Shown here: positions 34,595 to 42,934 of the stretch, piece by piece
Layout: each line of letters opens with the position of its first letter
Position numbering within the stretch: position 1 is the first letter of the stretch
Source: an uncultured Butyricimonas sp.
GTDB lineage: Bacteria > Bacteroidota > Bacteroidia > Bacteroidales > Marinifilaceae
Assembly (NCBI GenBank): GCA_944321845.1
Contig: CALUMT010000035.1
Span: 1-59,935 of the forward strand
Length of the DNA stretch: 59,935 nt
Direction: 5' to 3'
Notes under the pieces: model-generated
Told to the model about the DNA's origin: nothing
Database searches by the model: none
What the model saw: the letters and a program-made list of their open reading frames with translations, nothing else
Program-made: the position numbers and the translations under genes

Positions 34595-35350
34595 ATGCCT
34601 TACAGAAGATTACCAAATACAGACGCAGCAAGAATCCGGGCATTGGAAACAGCCCTGAACGCGGAAGATTTTTCTGATATCAATAATCTCCCTTTCTCTT
34701 TGGCTCTACGCCAAAAGATAGAATTTTTTCTTCCAAAATTCAAAACCGCCATCACGAACTCGCAATGCGCGAGAGACAAGCAAAACGTGAATAGCAGAAA
34801 ATACGCGGAATATACCCGCAAGGCCAAATTATATATATCTCATTTCCTGCAAGTGTTGAACTTCACGATTATCCGGGGAGAACTGAAACCGGTAGCCCGG
34901 ACGTTCTACGGTATCGCTGAAGATGATACCAGACTTCCCTCACTGGTTTCCGACCAGGACCTGCTGGACTGGGGAGCCCGGGTAATCAAAGGCGAAACGG
35001 AAAGAACCCGTAACGGGGGAGGAAACCCGATTTACAGCCCATCCATCGCCCTGGTGAAAGTCAATTACGAGAATTTCAAGCAGGCCTATGCCTCCCAAAA
35101 GCAATTCCAACAGAATTCAGCCCGTTGTAGTGCCGAGGTCGCTCAATTCCGCCAGGAAGCGGACGAATATATCCTGACCCTGTGGAACGATATCGAAGCT
35201 TATTTCATGAGCATCGCCGACGAAGAAGAGCGCCGGCAAAAATGCGAAAACTACGGTCTGGTATATGTTTTCCGCAAAGGAGAGCGGGAAAACATACGCC
35301 GGAAAAAAGAAGCGGAAAAAATCACCTTACGCCTTCCCTTTAATGAATAA
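34595..35350 (+). CDS. helical hypothetical protein
   Basis: 251 residues with no signal peptide or membrane segment, so cytoplasmic. It is mostly helical and rich in Arg, Lys and Glu, with a Q/A-rich helix around residues 150-200 (NFKQAYASQKQFQQNSARCSAEVAQFRQEADEYIL) and a basic tail (RKGERENIRRKKEAEKITLRLP). The pattern suggests a structural or DNA-associated protein, and I recall similar unnamed proteins in Bacteroidales, but I assign no function. It is flanked by its own promoter and a terminator shared with the convergent HydG-like gene. Confidence 0.75.
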   Translation: MPYRRLPNTDAARIRALETALNAEDFSDINNLPFSLALRQKIEFFLPKFKTAITNSQCARDKQNVNSRKYAEYTRKAKLYISHFLQVLNFTIIRGELKPVARTFYGIAEDDTRLPSLVSDQDLLDWGARVIKGETERTRNGGGNPIYSPSIALVKVNYENFKQAYASQKQFQQNSARCSAEVAQFRQEADEYILTLWNDIEAYFMSIADEEERRQKCENYGLVYVFRKGERENIRRKKEAEKITLRLPFNE

Positions 35351-35377
35351 AAAATCCTCCCCGCTAAAGGGAGGATT
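35349..35377 (-). terminator. terminator of the HydG-like gene
   Basis: AATCCTCCC (minus strand from 35377) pairs with GGGAGGATT around a 7-nt loop and is followed on the minus strand by a T-run (35354-35349). The plus side has only AATATT, so it mainly serves the minus-strand gene ending at 35400. It may also mark the end of the 34595 gene. Confidence 0.85.
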
Positions 35378-35399
35378 AATATTATCGAATATTCCGTCA

Positions 35400-36899
35400 T
35401 TACATATACAAATCGCGTTCTCCGCGAGCGATACGCTCGTAATAGGAACGGAATGTCGGCAACAACTTCTTGTCCGTGAAGAAGGGTGTATTTTCAATCT
35501 CACGTAACTCCTGCTCGATTAATTTTTCACCCACTGCCCGAGTCTCCGGAGAGGCATAATCATTAAGATATTCCCGGAAAGTCAGCACAGCGTTCAATTT
35601 ACAGAACTTGCCTTCCACCCCTTTCTCCAACAGATTCATAATCTTATCCCCGGTACGGCCACAACGGTAACCGGCTGTACAGAAAGAAGTAATCATACCG
35701 TCTTCAGCCAGCAACTTAACCTCCTCATCCAGGGAATGCTGGTCTCCCAACATAAATTGCACCTTATCCGGGTTATCCTCCTGTTTCAATTTTTGAGAAT
35801 AAGCTCCAATTCCCAACTTGGAGGAAGCATCCGTCTGCGTACATCCCAGATGGATCAACTCCCGTTTCAATCCGGCCTCTTCCCGACAGGTAACAATCAA
35901 TCCACTATACGGGATAGCCAAACGCAAAACAGTCACCAGACGGCGGGTAGCCTCATCCGAAACCAGGTAAGGCGAGTGCTCGCTCAGGAAAGATCCCGGG
36001 GCCGGCTGCATACGGGGGAAAGACACCGTGTGCGGACCAATACCGAACTGACGTTCCAGATCCAAGGCATGATACAACAAGCCCATCACCTCAAATTTCC
36101 AATCGTACAACCCGAACAGGGCACCCATGGCCACATCATCAATTCCGGCATCCATGGCCCGGTGCAGGGCGTACAGACGCCAACGATAATTTCCCTTCAC
36201 CGTGTTTGCCGGGTGCAACTCGGCATAACGCTCGTGGTTATAAGTCTCCTGGAACACCTGGTATGTACCTATACCCACCCGCCACAATTTCTTCAAATCG
36301 GCAATTTCCATCGGGGCCGCATTCACGTTCACGCGACGGATATTATTAAACCCGTTCCCGGTAGGCGTAGTCCGTTTCACGGAATATATCGTGGAAATGG
36401 AATCCGCGATATAATCGGCACCGCTCAAGGGATGTTCCCCGTAAACGGCAATCATCCGCTTGTGTCCCTCGTCGATGACGGCCGCGGTCTCGGCACGGAC
36501 CTCATCCATCGAAAGCACATGGCGTTTTTCCTCCTTATTCTCGGCACGGAAACCGCAGTATTTACAACTGTTCACACAAACATTCGACAAGTAAAGCGGT
36601 GCGAAGAACACAATCCGGTTATCGTACACCTTCCGCTTCACCTGCAAAGCGGTTTCCCGCATTTCTTGTAACAATTCAGGATCCTCCACGTTCAACAGCA
36701 AAGCCGTTTCCGCCGGGGTGAGAATCTTGATATCCAACGATTTTTGCAATATATCGCGTACCTGTTGCTTATCGGGGTTCTTTTGTTTCTCCAATTCCTC
36801 GTAAATCTTCCCCTCGTCAATAAAATCTTTTCCCCCGACCAGGTATTTATCTATTTCGTCCTGCTTGATGACAGCAGCCGCCCAATCTTTAGCATTCAT
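35400..36899 (-). CDS. hydG: HydG-like radical SAM protein (ThiH/HydG family)
   Basis: 499 residues from ATG 36899 (MNAKDWAAAVIK); an ATG at 36905 is nearly as good. The radical SAM cluster motif CVNSCKYC is followed by a TIM-barrel core. The length and the C-terminal extension (SFCTAGYRCGRTGDKIM, then KFCKLNAVLTFREYLNDY) match HydG, which cleaves tyrosine to make the CO and CN ligands of [FeFe] hydrogenase, rather than the ~370-residue ThiH. In HydG as I know it, the auxiliary cluster motif is CTAC; here the second Cys is Gly, with a Cys three residues later. hydE and hydF are not in this window. It lies 115 bp downstream of yqeY on the same strand. Confidence 0.8.
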   Translation of the reverse strand: MNAKDWAAAVIKQDEIDKYLVGGKDFIDEGKIYEELEKQKNPDKQQVRDILQKSLDIKILTPAETALLLNVEDPELLQEMRETALQVKRKVYDNRIVFFAPLYLSNVCVNSCKYCGFRAENKEEKRHVLSMDEVRAETAAVIDEGHKRMIAVYGEHPLSGADYIADSISTIYSVKRTTPTGNGFNNIRRVNVNAAPMEIADLKKLWRVGIGTYQVFQETYNHERYAELHPANTVKGNYRWRLYALHRAMDAGIDDVAMGALFGLYDWKFEVMGLLYHALDLERQFGIGPHTVSFPRMQPAPGSFLSEHSPYLVSDEATRRLVTVLRLAIPYSGLIVTCREEAGLKRELIHLGCTQTDASSKLGIGAYSQKLKQEDNPDKVQFMLGDQHSLDEEVKLLAEDGMITSFCTAGYRCGRTGDKIMNLLEKGVEGKFCKLNAVLTFREYLNDYASPETRAVGEKLIEQELREIENTPFFTDKKLLPTFRSYYERIARGERDLYM

Positions 36900-37014
36900 T
36901 ACCATAGTGATATTATTATAATTGATTGCTTCAAAGGTCGTATTTCTTCCATAAAAAAGAAATACCTTCCTTATACTTATTTTCAATCACGGGATAAACG
37001 GAATCGATATACCC

Positions 37015-37464
37015 TTATCCCAATAACTCCTTCACCTTAGCTGAAACCAATTTTCCATCGGCCACACCAGCCAATTCCTTCGTGGCCACACCCATCACCT
37101 TGCCCATCTCCTTCATGGAAGTCGCTCCTACCCGCTCGATAATAGCCCGCAAAGCCGTGGTCAATTCCTCTTCCGTCAATTGCTTCGGCAGGAACTCATT
37201 CAGGATAGCCACCTGAGCCATCTCGTGCGTGTACAGATCTTCACGGTTCTGTTGCTTGTAAATATCAGCCGCATCAGTCCCCTGCTTGGCCAACTTCTGA
37301 ATCATCTTCACGCAATCGGCATCCTCCAGATGCTCCGGAGCACCGGCTACCGATTTCGCCTCCAATATCACTTTCTTAATATTACGTAACACTTCCAACC
37401 GTATCGTATCTTTAGCTTTCATGGCTTCCATGATTCCCTTGCTAACTCGTTCTTCAATTGTCAT
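37015..37464 (-). CDS. GatB/YqeY domain protein
   Basis: 149 residues of the YqeY family: MTIEERVSKGIMEAMKAKDTIRLEVLRNIKKVILEAK and a C-terminal helical half (MGKVMGVATKELAGVADGKLVSAKVKELL) like the tRNA-binding tail of GatB. The role is not established; a link to tRNA-dependent amidation has been suggested from the fold. A -7-like box (minus-strand TAATTTCG, 37488-37495) lies 24 nt upstream. Confidence 0.92.
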   Translation of the reverse strand: MTIEERVSKGIMEAMKAKDTIRLEVLRNIKKVILEAKSVAGAPEHLEDADCVKMIQKLAKQGTDAADIYKQQNREDLYTHEMAQVAILNEFLPKQLTEEELTTALRAIIERVGATSMKEMGKVMGVATKELAGVADGKLVSAKVKELLG

Positions 37465-37487
37465 AGTCTTTATTCAATTTAGTTTCA

Positions 37488-37495
37488 CGAAATTA
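37488..37495 (-). promoter_or_regulatory. -7-like box for yqeY
   Basis: Minus-strand TAATTTCG is one base off TAnnTTTG. It is divergent from the near-identical box of the transglycosylase gene at 37572. Confidence 0.45.
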
Positions 37496-37571
37496 CTATT
37501 TTATTCCTCACAATATACCCCGGCGGTTAGAAAAAATACATCCCCCACGTGAATTTACCAGGAAAAAATCG

Positions 37572-37579
37572 TAATTTCG
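37572..37579 (+). promoter_or_regulatory. -7-like box for the lytic transglycosylase gene
   Basis: TAATTTCG is one base off TAnnTTTG and lies 24 nt before the GTG start at 37604. Confidence 0.45.
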
Positions 37580-37603
37580 GGCAAATATAAAAACAGAAAC
37601 AAC

Positions 37604-38530
37604 GTGAAAAAGAATTGCATCATTGCCATTTTATCCATTATCACCTGCGTGAACACGATCGCTATCGGATACCTGATTTATCAACAGCAACAAAACAACC
37701 GAGCATACACCTACTACACGACTCCGCTTCTCAAACCGTCCGACATTTACTGCCCGGATTCATTCGCCCTGGCGGGAGAACAGGTCCCCCTCGAACGGGT
37801 TGATGTCACGGAAGCCTTCAAGCGGGAACTGATCACGAATACCTATCTCCATTCCAGCACGATACAGATACTGAAAAAAGCCCCCCGTTTCTTCCCCATC
37901 ATAGAACCCATCCTGAAAGAAGAGGGAATACCGGACGACTTCAAGTATCTTGCCGTCATCGAGAGCAGCCTGAATCCCCTGGCGGTATCCCATGCCGGAG
38001 CCGTCGGTCTGTGGCAACTCATGTCCGGAACCGCGAAAGAACTCGGTCTGGAGGTAACCAAAGAAGTGGACGAACGCTACCACATCGAGAAATCCACCCG
38101 GGCCGCCTGCGCCTACCTGAAAAAAGCCTACCAGAAATTCGGCTCCTGGACAATGGCCGCCGCTTCCTACAACGGGGGAATGAACGGGCTGAGCCGCCAA
38201 ATGAAAATACAAAAAGAAGACAACTTCTACGACCTGCTCCTTAACACGGAAACAGGCAGATACGTGTACCGTCTGTTGGCCCTGAAACAAATCATCGAGA
38301 ATCCCACGCTCTATGATTTCTTCGTGTCCGTCACCTACGAACCGGAAGAATGCGAACAAGTCATCGTGAAAGGGAAAGTCAAGGACTGGGCCACCTTCGC
38401 GCAAGAACACGGCATCACCTACAAAACGCTGAAACGTTTCAACCCCTGGTTGCGCCAGACATCGCTCCAAAACAGAAAACACGAAACCTATTACATCCGC
38501 ATACCCGTCCACAAAGAAGCCTACAAGTAA
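37604..38530 (+). CDS. lytic transglycosylase with LysM-like tail
   Basis: 308 residues starting at GTG (MKKNCIIAILSIITCVNTIAIGYLIYQQQ), which gives an N-terminal membrane anchor or signal. The SLT domain spans about 95-235 with the catalytic Glu in KYLAVIESSLNPLAVSHAGAVGLWQLM and the motif AAASYNGGMNGL. The tail (VKDWATFAQEHGITYKTLKRFNPWL) is a LysM-type glycan-binding repeat, as in MltD. It trims peptidoglycan in the periplasm. No ATG lies ahead of the hydrophobic segment, so GTG is the start. Confidence 0.9.
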   Translation: MKKNCIIAILSIITCVNTIAIGYLIYQQQQNNRAYTYYTTPLLKPSDIYCPDSFALAGEQVPLERVDVTEAFKRELITNTYLHSSTIQILKKAPRFFPIIEPILKEEGIPDDFKYLAVIESSLNPLAVSHAGAVGLWQLMSGTAKELGLEVTKEVDERYHIEKSTRAACAYLKKAYQKFGSWTMAAASYNGGMNGLSRQMKIQKEDNFYDLLLNTETGRYVYRLLALKQIIENPTLYDFFVSVTYEPEECEQVIVKGKVKDWATFAQEHGITYKTLKRFNPWLRQTSLQNRKHETYYIRIPVHKEAYK

Positions 38531-38575
38531 CAATCGGCACGTTATTTGTACGTTGCGAAATAAAAAATCAAGACT

Positions 38576-40246
38576 ATGGAGAAAAATAAAATAACCGTTA
38601 TCTGCGAAAACAACGGACAGACATACGAGGTTCCCCGGGGAGCCAGCTTGAAGGAATTCAAAAAAATCGTGTTCCCGACCAATCACAACCACATACTGGG
38701 AGCACTCGTGAACAACGAGGTACAGGACCTGCATTACGAGATATACAATCCCAAGTACGTGAATTTCATCGACGTCACGACCCTGGATGGATACAGCATC
38801 TACGCCCGTTCGCTCATATTCCTGCTCTACAAGGCAATAAAAAACTTATACCCCAAAAAGAAACTAATCGTCGAGTACTACATCTCAAACGGTATATTCT
38901 GCCGGGTAGCCAACAAGGAATTCATCCTGAACGGGGAACGCATCCAAGCCATCAAAGACGAAATGAACCGGCTCGTTCTTGCCGATATCGCCATCGATCG
39001 GACGGAAACCCCGACAGAGGAAGCCATCCGCCAGTTCCAGCAGGAAGGCCTGAAGGACAAAGCGCTATTGCTGTCCAGCCGGGGCAAAATGTTCACCTCC
39101 GTCTATTCCATCGGGAACATTAAAGACTACTTCTACGGGACCCTTGCTCCCTCCACCGGATGCCTAAAAACATTCGACCTCATCGACTACAAGGATGGAG
39201 TACTGCTGATGCTCCCCAACCGCTTAAAACCGGAGGAAGTCCTTCCCTTTGTCCCTCAAGAAAAATTATACAACATTTTCAGCGAATACCGGCGCTGGGG
39301 AAAGATTCTGGAAATCTCCAACATCGGGGACCTGAACCAGGCCATCGAACAGAAACAGGCCGGTAATATCATCAAGGTCAGCGAAGCCCTGCACGAGAAG
39401 AAAGTCTCCCAAATTGCGGACCTCATCAAGAAAGGACAGAAAAAGATCAAGGTCGTCCTGATTGCCGGCCCCTCCTCTTCCGGGAAAACCACCTTCGGCA
39501 AGCGGCTGGCCGTACAACTGGTCGTGAACGGTATCAAACCGGTAAATCTCTCGCTGGACAACTACTTCGTCAACCGCGAGAACACCCCCCGGGATGAGAA
39601 CGGGGAATACGACTTCGAGACCATCGACGCCTTGGACATCGCCACGTTCACGGACAACATCCGCCGCCTGATGCAAGGCGAAGAAGTCGAAATACCGAAA
39701 TTCTCCTTTGAAACAGGCCAACGATACTACGACGGCGAAAAACTGAAAATCGCCAAAAACAACGTCATCATCGTGGAGGGTATCCACGGGCTGAATCCGA
39801 AACTAACCGCGCTTCTTCCCCCCGAGTGCCTGTTCAAGATATTCATCTCCGCGCTGACCTCCATATCCATCGACAACCACAACATCATCAACCCCTCGGA
39901 CAACAGGCTAATCCGCCGCATGGTGCGGGATCACCGTTACAGGGGCTACACGGCACTGGATACACTTAAACGCTGGGAAAGCGTCCTGTCCGGAGAACAA
40001 AAGCACATTGTCCCCTACCAGGAGGAAGCGGATGTCATTTTCAACTCGGCCCTAACCTACGAACTTGGGGCATTGAAGCAACAGGCGGTACCCCTACTGG
40101 CAGAAGTACTGTCCAAAAATCCGGAACACTCCAAGGCATTACGCCTGCTGAAATTCTTCTCCTACGTGCAGGCCGTACCGACCCGAGAAATTCCCCCGAC
40201 CTCCATCTTGCGGGAATTCCTCGGCGGCAGCTCATTCAAGTACTGA
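38576..40246 (+). CDS. nucleoside (uridine) kinase with TGS-like N-terminus
   Basis: 556 residues. The N-terminus (ITVICENNGQTYEVPRGASLKEF) is a TGS/ubiquitin-like domain, and residues ~60-240 resemble a threonyl-tRNA-synthetase second domain. The C-terminal half is a P-loop uridine kinase/phosphoribulokinase with Walker A GPSSSGKTTFGK (~297-308), NLSLDNYFVNREN, and VIIVEGIHGLNPKL. This long fusion is widespread in Bacteroidetes and Firmicutes; it probably phosphorylates uridine/cytidine, with the N-terminal part perhaps binding RNA. It starts 45 bp after the transglycosylase gene. Confidence 0.88.
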   Translation: MEKNKITVICENNGQTYEVPRGASLKEFKKIVFPTNHNHILGALVNNEVQDLHYEIYNPKYVNFIDVTTLDGYSIYARSLIFLLYKAIKNLYPKKKLIVEYYISNGIFCRVANKEFILNGERIQAIKDEMNRLVLADIAIDRTETPTEEAIRQFQQEGLKDKALLLSSRGKMFTSVYSIGNIKDYFYGTLAPSTGCLKTFDLIDYKDGVLLMLPNRLKPEEVLPFVPQEKLYNIFSEYRRWGKILEISNIGDLNQAIEQKQAGNIIKVSEALHEKKVSQIADLIKKGQKKIKVVLIAGPSSSGKTTFGKRLAVQLVVNGIKPVNLSLDNYFVNRENTPRDENGEYDFETIDALDIATFTDNIRRLMQGEEVEIPKFSFETGQRYYDGEKLKIAKNNVIIVEGIHGLNPKLTALLPPECLFKIFISALTSISIDNHNIINPSDNRLIRRMVRDHRYRGYTALDTLKRWESVLSGEQKHIVPYQEEADVIFNSALTYELGALKQQAVPLLAEVLSKNPEHSKALRLLKFFSYVQAVPTREIPPTSILREFLGGSSFKY

Positions 40247-40291
40247 GACCGGAGCCAATACTATCATTCGCTCGGGATTTGCCGCATTTGG

Positions 40292-40392
40292 CCTGAATCA
40301 ATCCTGAATCACCCCTGAATCCACCCTGTTCGTGAACAGGGTGGATTCAGTAAGGGTACAGGCGAGATTCGGAGCAAACCAGGCGAATCCCC
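40292..40392 (+). repeat. dispersed intergenic element, copy B
   Basis: Three 11-nt units begin at 40292, 40303 and 40314, each CCTGAATC plus 3 nt, with a fourth CCTG at 40325. The third unit runs into a perfect hairpin (40315-40350). The block ATTCGGAG-N7-GGCGAATCCCC follows at 40367-40392. Copy A at 1653-1753 (other strand) has the same order and identical 75-nt spacing from array start to ATTCGGAG. The element is non-coding by its 11-nt period. Function unknown. Confidence 0.65.
40315..40350. repeat. perfect 17-bp hairpin inside element B
   Basis: CTGAATCCACCCTGTTC (40315-40331) and GAACAGGGTGGATTCAG (40334-40350) pair fully with a 2-nt spacer. As DNA it is a near-perfect palindrome; as RNA it would be a very stable stem. 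No T-run follows, so it is not a standard terminator. Confidence 0.85.
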
Positions 40393-40553
40393 AAGGCAAC
40401 TTCGGCCTCAATCCCGACTTACCCCCTCTCCATAATCCGGCAGCAATATCAACACCTACCCCTGGCTTCCGGATGACTCATCCAAGGCTAATCCATAGCA
40501 AACAGTTATTTGCAAGTAGTTCCACACTGTCTGCTTCTAGATTATCTCTTGAC

Positions 40554-40611
40554 CATCTCCTGCTTTATCAGGTAATACTCAGGAATTAGTCAGGAGATAG
40601 TCAGGAGATGC
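40554..40611 (-). repeat. second 11-nt array, inverted relative to the first
   Basis: TCAGG recurs at 40568, 40579, 40590 and 40601, exactly 11 nt apart; on the minus strand this is CCTGA plus 6 nt, the same core as the array at 40292 but facing it. ATCTCCTG at 40554-40561 can pair with either CAGGAGAT at 40591 or at 40602. The two arrays bracket about 320 bp. Confidence 0.7.
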
Positions 40612-40670
40612 TTACCGTTAAACATGGAGTATCATAGGGTTAAGTACGGATCAAGGATAGACTTGGATTT

Positions 40671-40766
40671 GCCCTCGACAAAGGGCATTCCCCTCCAGAC
40701 GAAGCGGAGGTGAACCTCCTATTTATAAAAAGAAACCGGTCCCTGTATTTCAAGAAACCGGTTTTT
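40671..40766 (+). terminator. chain of hairpins ending in a terminator
   Basis: Stems in order: GCCCT/AGGGC (40671-40686); CCTCC/GGAGG (40692-40710), which competes with GGAGGT/ACCTCC (40706-40719); and AAACCGGT/ACCGGTTT (40733-40764) followed by T residues to 40766. Two stems sharing GGAGG could switch, as in attenuators. It may end the transcript of the kinase gene or of a non-coding RNA made from the repeat region. Confidence 0.5.
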
Positions 40767-40787
40767 CAGTTACCTAAAGAAGCACGT

Positions 40788-40841
40788 TTATTTCAGCAGA
40801 GATTCTATAATCTCCCGGTATTTTTCCGAGGACGCACCCAT
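40788..40841 (-). pseudogene. 17-codon minus-strand frame separated from its promoter by IS21
   Basis: ATG at 40841 opens a frame reading MGASSEKYREIIESLLK then stop. On the far side of the IS21 element, a -7 box (minus-strand TATTTTTG, 43044-43037) is followed after 7 nt by ATGGG (43029-43025), the same five bases that open this frame. If ATGGG is the target duplication, the intact site had promoter, 7 nt, then this ATG, the same leaderless spacing seen for mltF and the porin gene. Whether the short peptide is real is open. Confidence 0.4.
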
Positions 40842-40945
40842 GTCTTGTAGATACTAATTGAAAAGTGCGCCAATATTCCAATTAAAAAGTGCGCCGCCAT
40901 AGGATAAGTATAATGACCTTTGTATCATCCAAATACAAAGGTAAA

Positions 40946-42167
40946 ATGAAGACTATGGTAGAAAGACAATCAATAATACACATGTATAGAGTATGCGGTT
41001 ATAGCAAACGGCGTATCTCTCGCGAACTTCATGTCAGCCGTCATACCGTTGACAATATTCTTTCAGAATACGAATCAGCCATCCGTACTGATAATCCGGA
41101 AGAGGCTTTGAGTGATTTGCTTACCGTCCAGCCCAAGTATGACAGTTCCAAACGCCGCCCTCGCCGCCTTACACAAGAGATTAAGGACGAGATAGGGTTT
41201 TGCCTGAAGAAGAATGCCGTTAAGGTAGCTACGGGGCTTCGCAAGCAGCGCATGCTGAAGAAGGATATCCACCAGTTTCTGTTATCCAAAGGATATACCA
41301 TCAGTTATGCCACAGTGTGCAGTTATATAAAAAATAAAGAGAAGAAAAAGAGCGAAGCCTTTATCCGGTTGTTCTATGAGCCGGGATGCATTGTTGAGTT
41401 TGACTGGGGTGAAGTCCTTCTTTTTATTGACGGTGTCAAGACCAAGTTTTATCTGGCCGTATTCACTTTCGGGCATAGCAATGGCAGATACGCCTACCAT
41501 TTTCAGGCATCAGAATACGCTTGCCTTCATGGAATCCCACCGCAACTTCTTCAGGGATATACATGGTGTCCCCGCCATGATGGTCTATGACAATACGCGT
41601 GTAGCCGTCAAGAGCTTTGTCGGTGGTGACAAGATTCTCTTGTAGGAGAAAAAGTACATGTCAAGGTCTACAGTGAAAAAATCGTCATCCTGTACGGGAA
41701 GGAGAAAGTGGCCTCGCACCAACGCAGTTATTGTGGTGGCGACTGGGTGTATCAAGCTGGAGCACTACTTGCGTACACTTTCCCGTAAACCGGGTGCATT
41801 ACCTCATTCTGTGGTCTGGCAAAGAGCACCGGAAGAACTGAAAAGACTGTATGACAGCTATTTCAAGAATGACAACAGGGCATTCGTCCTGCTGCTGGAC
41901 TATGCACGGGAAAATGGTTTTTCCGGGACAGACATCATCAGGGCATGCAGGGAACTGACCGGACGTGGTGTCAGAAAGATATCTCCGGAACAGGTAAAGG
42001 CCATGTTGCATGGCAACGCACAGGAAGAGATGGAAGAATCCATGGAGTCACCTGTTCTTCCGGCACAACAAGAGAATATAGAAAGAGAAGCCGTGGATAT
42101 GCTTGAAGGCATCACGGCACTCATGACAGGATACAATGAAGCGCATGATATAATACCAACCATTTAA
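40946..42167 (+). pseudogene. istA transposase remnant (frameshift and internal deletion)
   Basis: The first frame (ATG 40946) encodes the helix-turn-helix ([22 protein letters not shown]) and the first catalytic block (CIVEFDWGE). Near 41500 the reading shifts: GRYAYHFQ should continue as [31 protein letters not shown], which is found in another frame up to a stop at 41643-41645. The sequence then jumps to the C-terminal part (KVYSEKIVILYGKEKVASHQRSY), so the stretch containing the last catalytic Glu is deleted. The C-terminus ends at 42167 in a third frame. IS21 IstA is normally about 500 residues; this one is dead. Confidence 0.88.
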
Positions 42168-42178
42168 GTTTATAATAT

Positions 42179-42934
42179 ATGCAATCAGAAAAAGAAACCA
42201 TTTATGACTATGCGACAGAACTGAAGCTGCTGGCCTTCAAAGAGGAACTGGAATACACCCTTTCATTGGCAGCCGGAGAAAACTGGAGCCATCTGCATTT
42301 CTTGACCGAATTGCTTGGAAAGGAAAGTGTCAGAAGAAGGGAATGTAGAAGAAAATCAAGGATAAAATCTGCGGAATTCCCACAAATGAAGTATCTGCAT
42401 GAACTTGTCATGGAAGACATGCCCAAAGAGGCACAGATAATATTGCCTGAATTGGAAACACTGGACTTCATCAGGGAGGGAAGAAACATAGTCCTGTATG
42501 GAAATCCGGGGACGGGAAAGACTCATATTGCTACGGCTTTAGGAATAAAGGCCTGCCAGCAGGATTTTACCGTATTGTTTACTTCAGTCCCTGTCTTGCT
42601 TACCCAGATAAGGGAAGCCAAATCCGCAAAGACACTGCGGGCCTTGCAATTACGGTTTGAAAAATACGATCTGGTTATCTGTGATGAATTCGGATATGTC
42701 AGTTGTGACAAGGAAGGAGGAGAACTGCTTTTTAACCACTTGTCCTTAAGGGCCGGGAAAAAGGCTACAATCATTACTACTAATTTGGCTTTTAACAGAT
42801 GGAATGAAATCATAAAGGACAAGGTGCTTGTAGCGGCAATGGTCGACAGGCTTACACATAAAGCCTATCTGGTAAATATGACCGGACTCTCTTATAGGCT
42901 CAAAGAAACACAAAAAATGAGACAAGATAAATGA
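42179..42934 (+). CDS. istB: IstB-like transposition helper ATPase
   Basis: 251 residues, intact. AAA+ ATPase with Walker A GNPGTGKTH, Walker B YDLVICDEFGYV and sensor ITTNLAFNRW. IstB binds DNA and directs IstA to the target. It starts 11 bp after the end of the istA remnant. Being complete beside a dead istA, it could still help a related IS21 copy elsewhere. Confidence 0.95.
   Translation: MQSEKETIYDYATELKLLAFKEELEYTLSLAAGENWSHLHFLTELLGKESVRRRECRRKSRIKSAEFPQMKYLHELVMEDMPKEAQIILPELETLDFIREGRNIVLYGNPGTGKTHIATALGIKACQQDFTVLFTSVPVLLTQIREAKSAKTLRALQLRFEKYDLVICDEFGYVSCDKEGGELLFNHLSLRAGKKATIITTNLAFNRWNEIIKDKVLVAAMVDRLTHKAYLVNMTGLSYRLKETQKMRQDK

Larger units (their letters stand above)
40247..40845. 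other. repeat-rich gene-free region left of the IS21 element
   Basis: About 600 bp with no credible protein gene; a frame of 85 codons at 40332-40589 lies across the repeats and looks non-coding. In order it holds copy B of the dispersed element (40292-40392), a second, inverted 11-nt array (40568-40611), a run of hairpins ending in a terminator (40671-40766), and a short minus-strand frame (40788-40841) cut off from its promoter by the IS21 insertion. Confidence 0.7.

Noticed and set aside
40332-40589. 85-codon plus-strand frame in the repeat region
   Set aside because: It runs across the hairpin and the 11-nt arrays, which are not in multiples of three, and it matches nothing I know.
40292-40611. 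CRISPR array
   Set aside because: Units are 11 nt without spacers, and no cas genes are present; the pattern is a short-period repeat.
40832-40845. Clear target duplication directly flanking the IS21 inverted repeats
   Set aside because: The bases immediately outside the two 26-bp repeats do not match; only CCCAT slightly farther out is shared, so it is reported as possible only.
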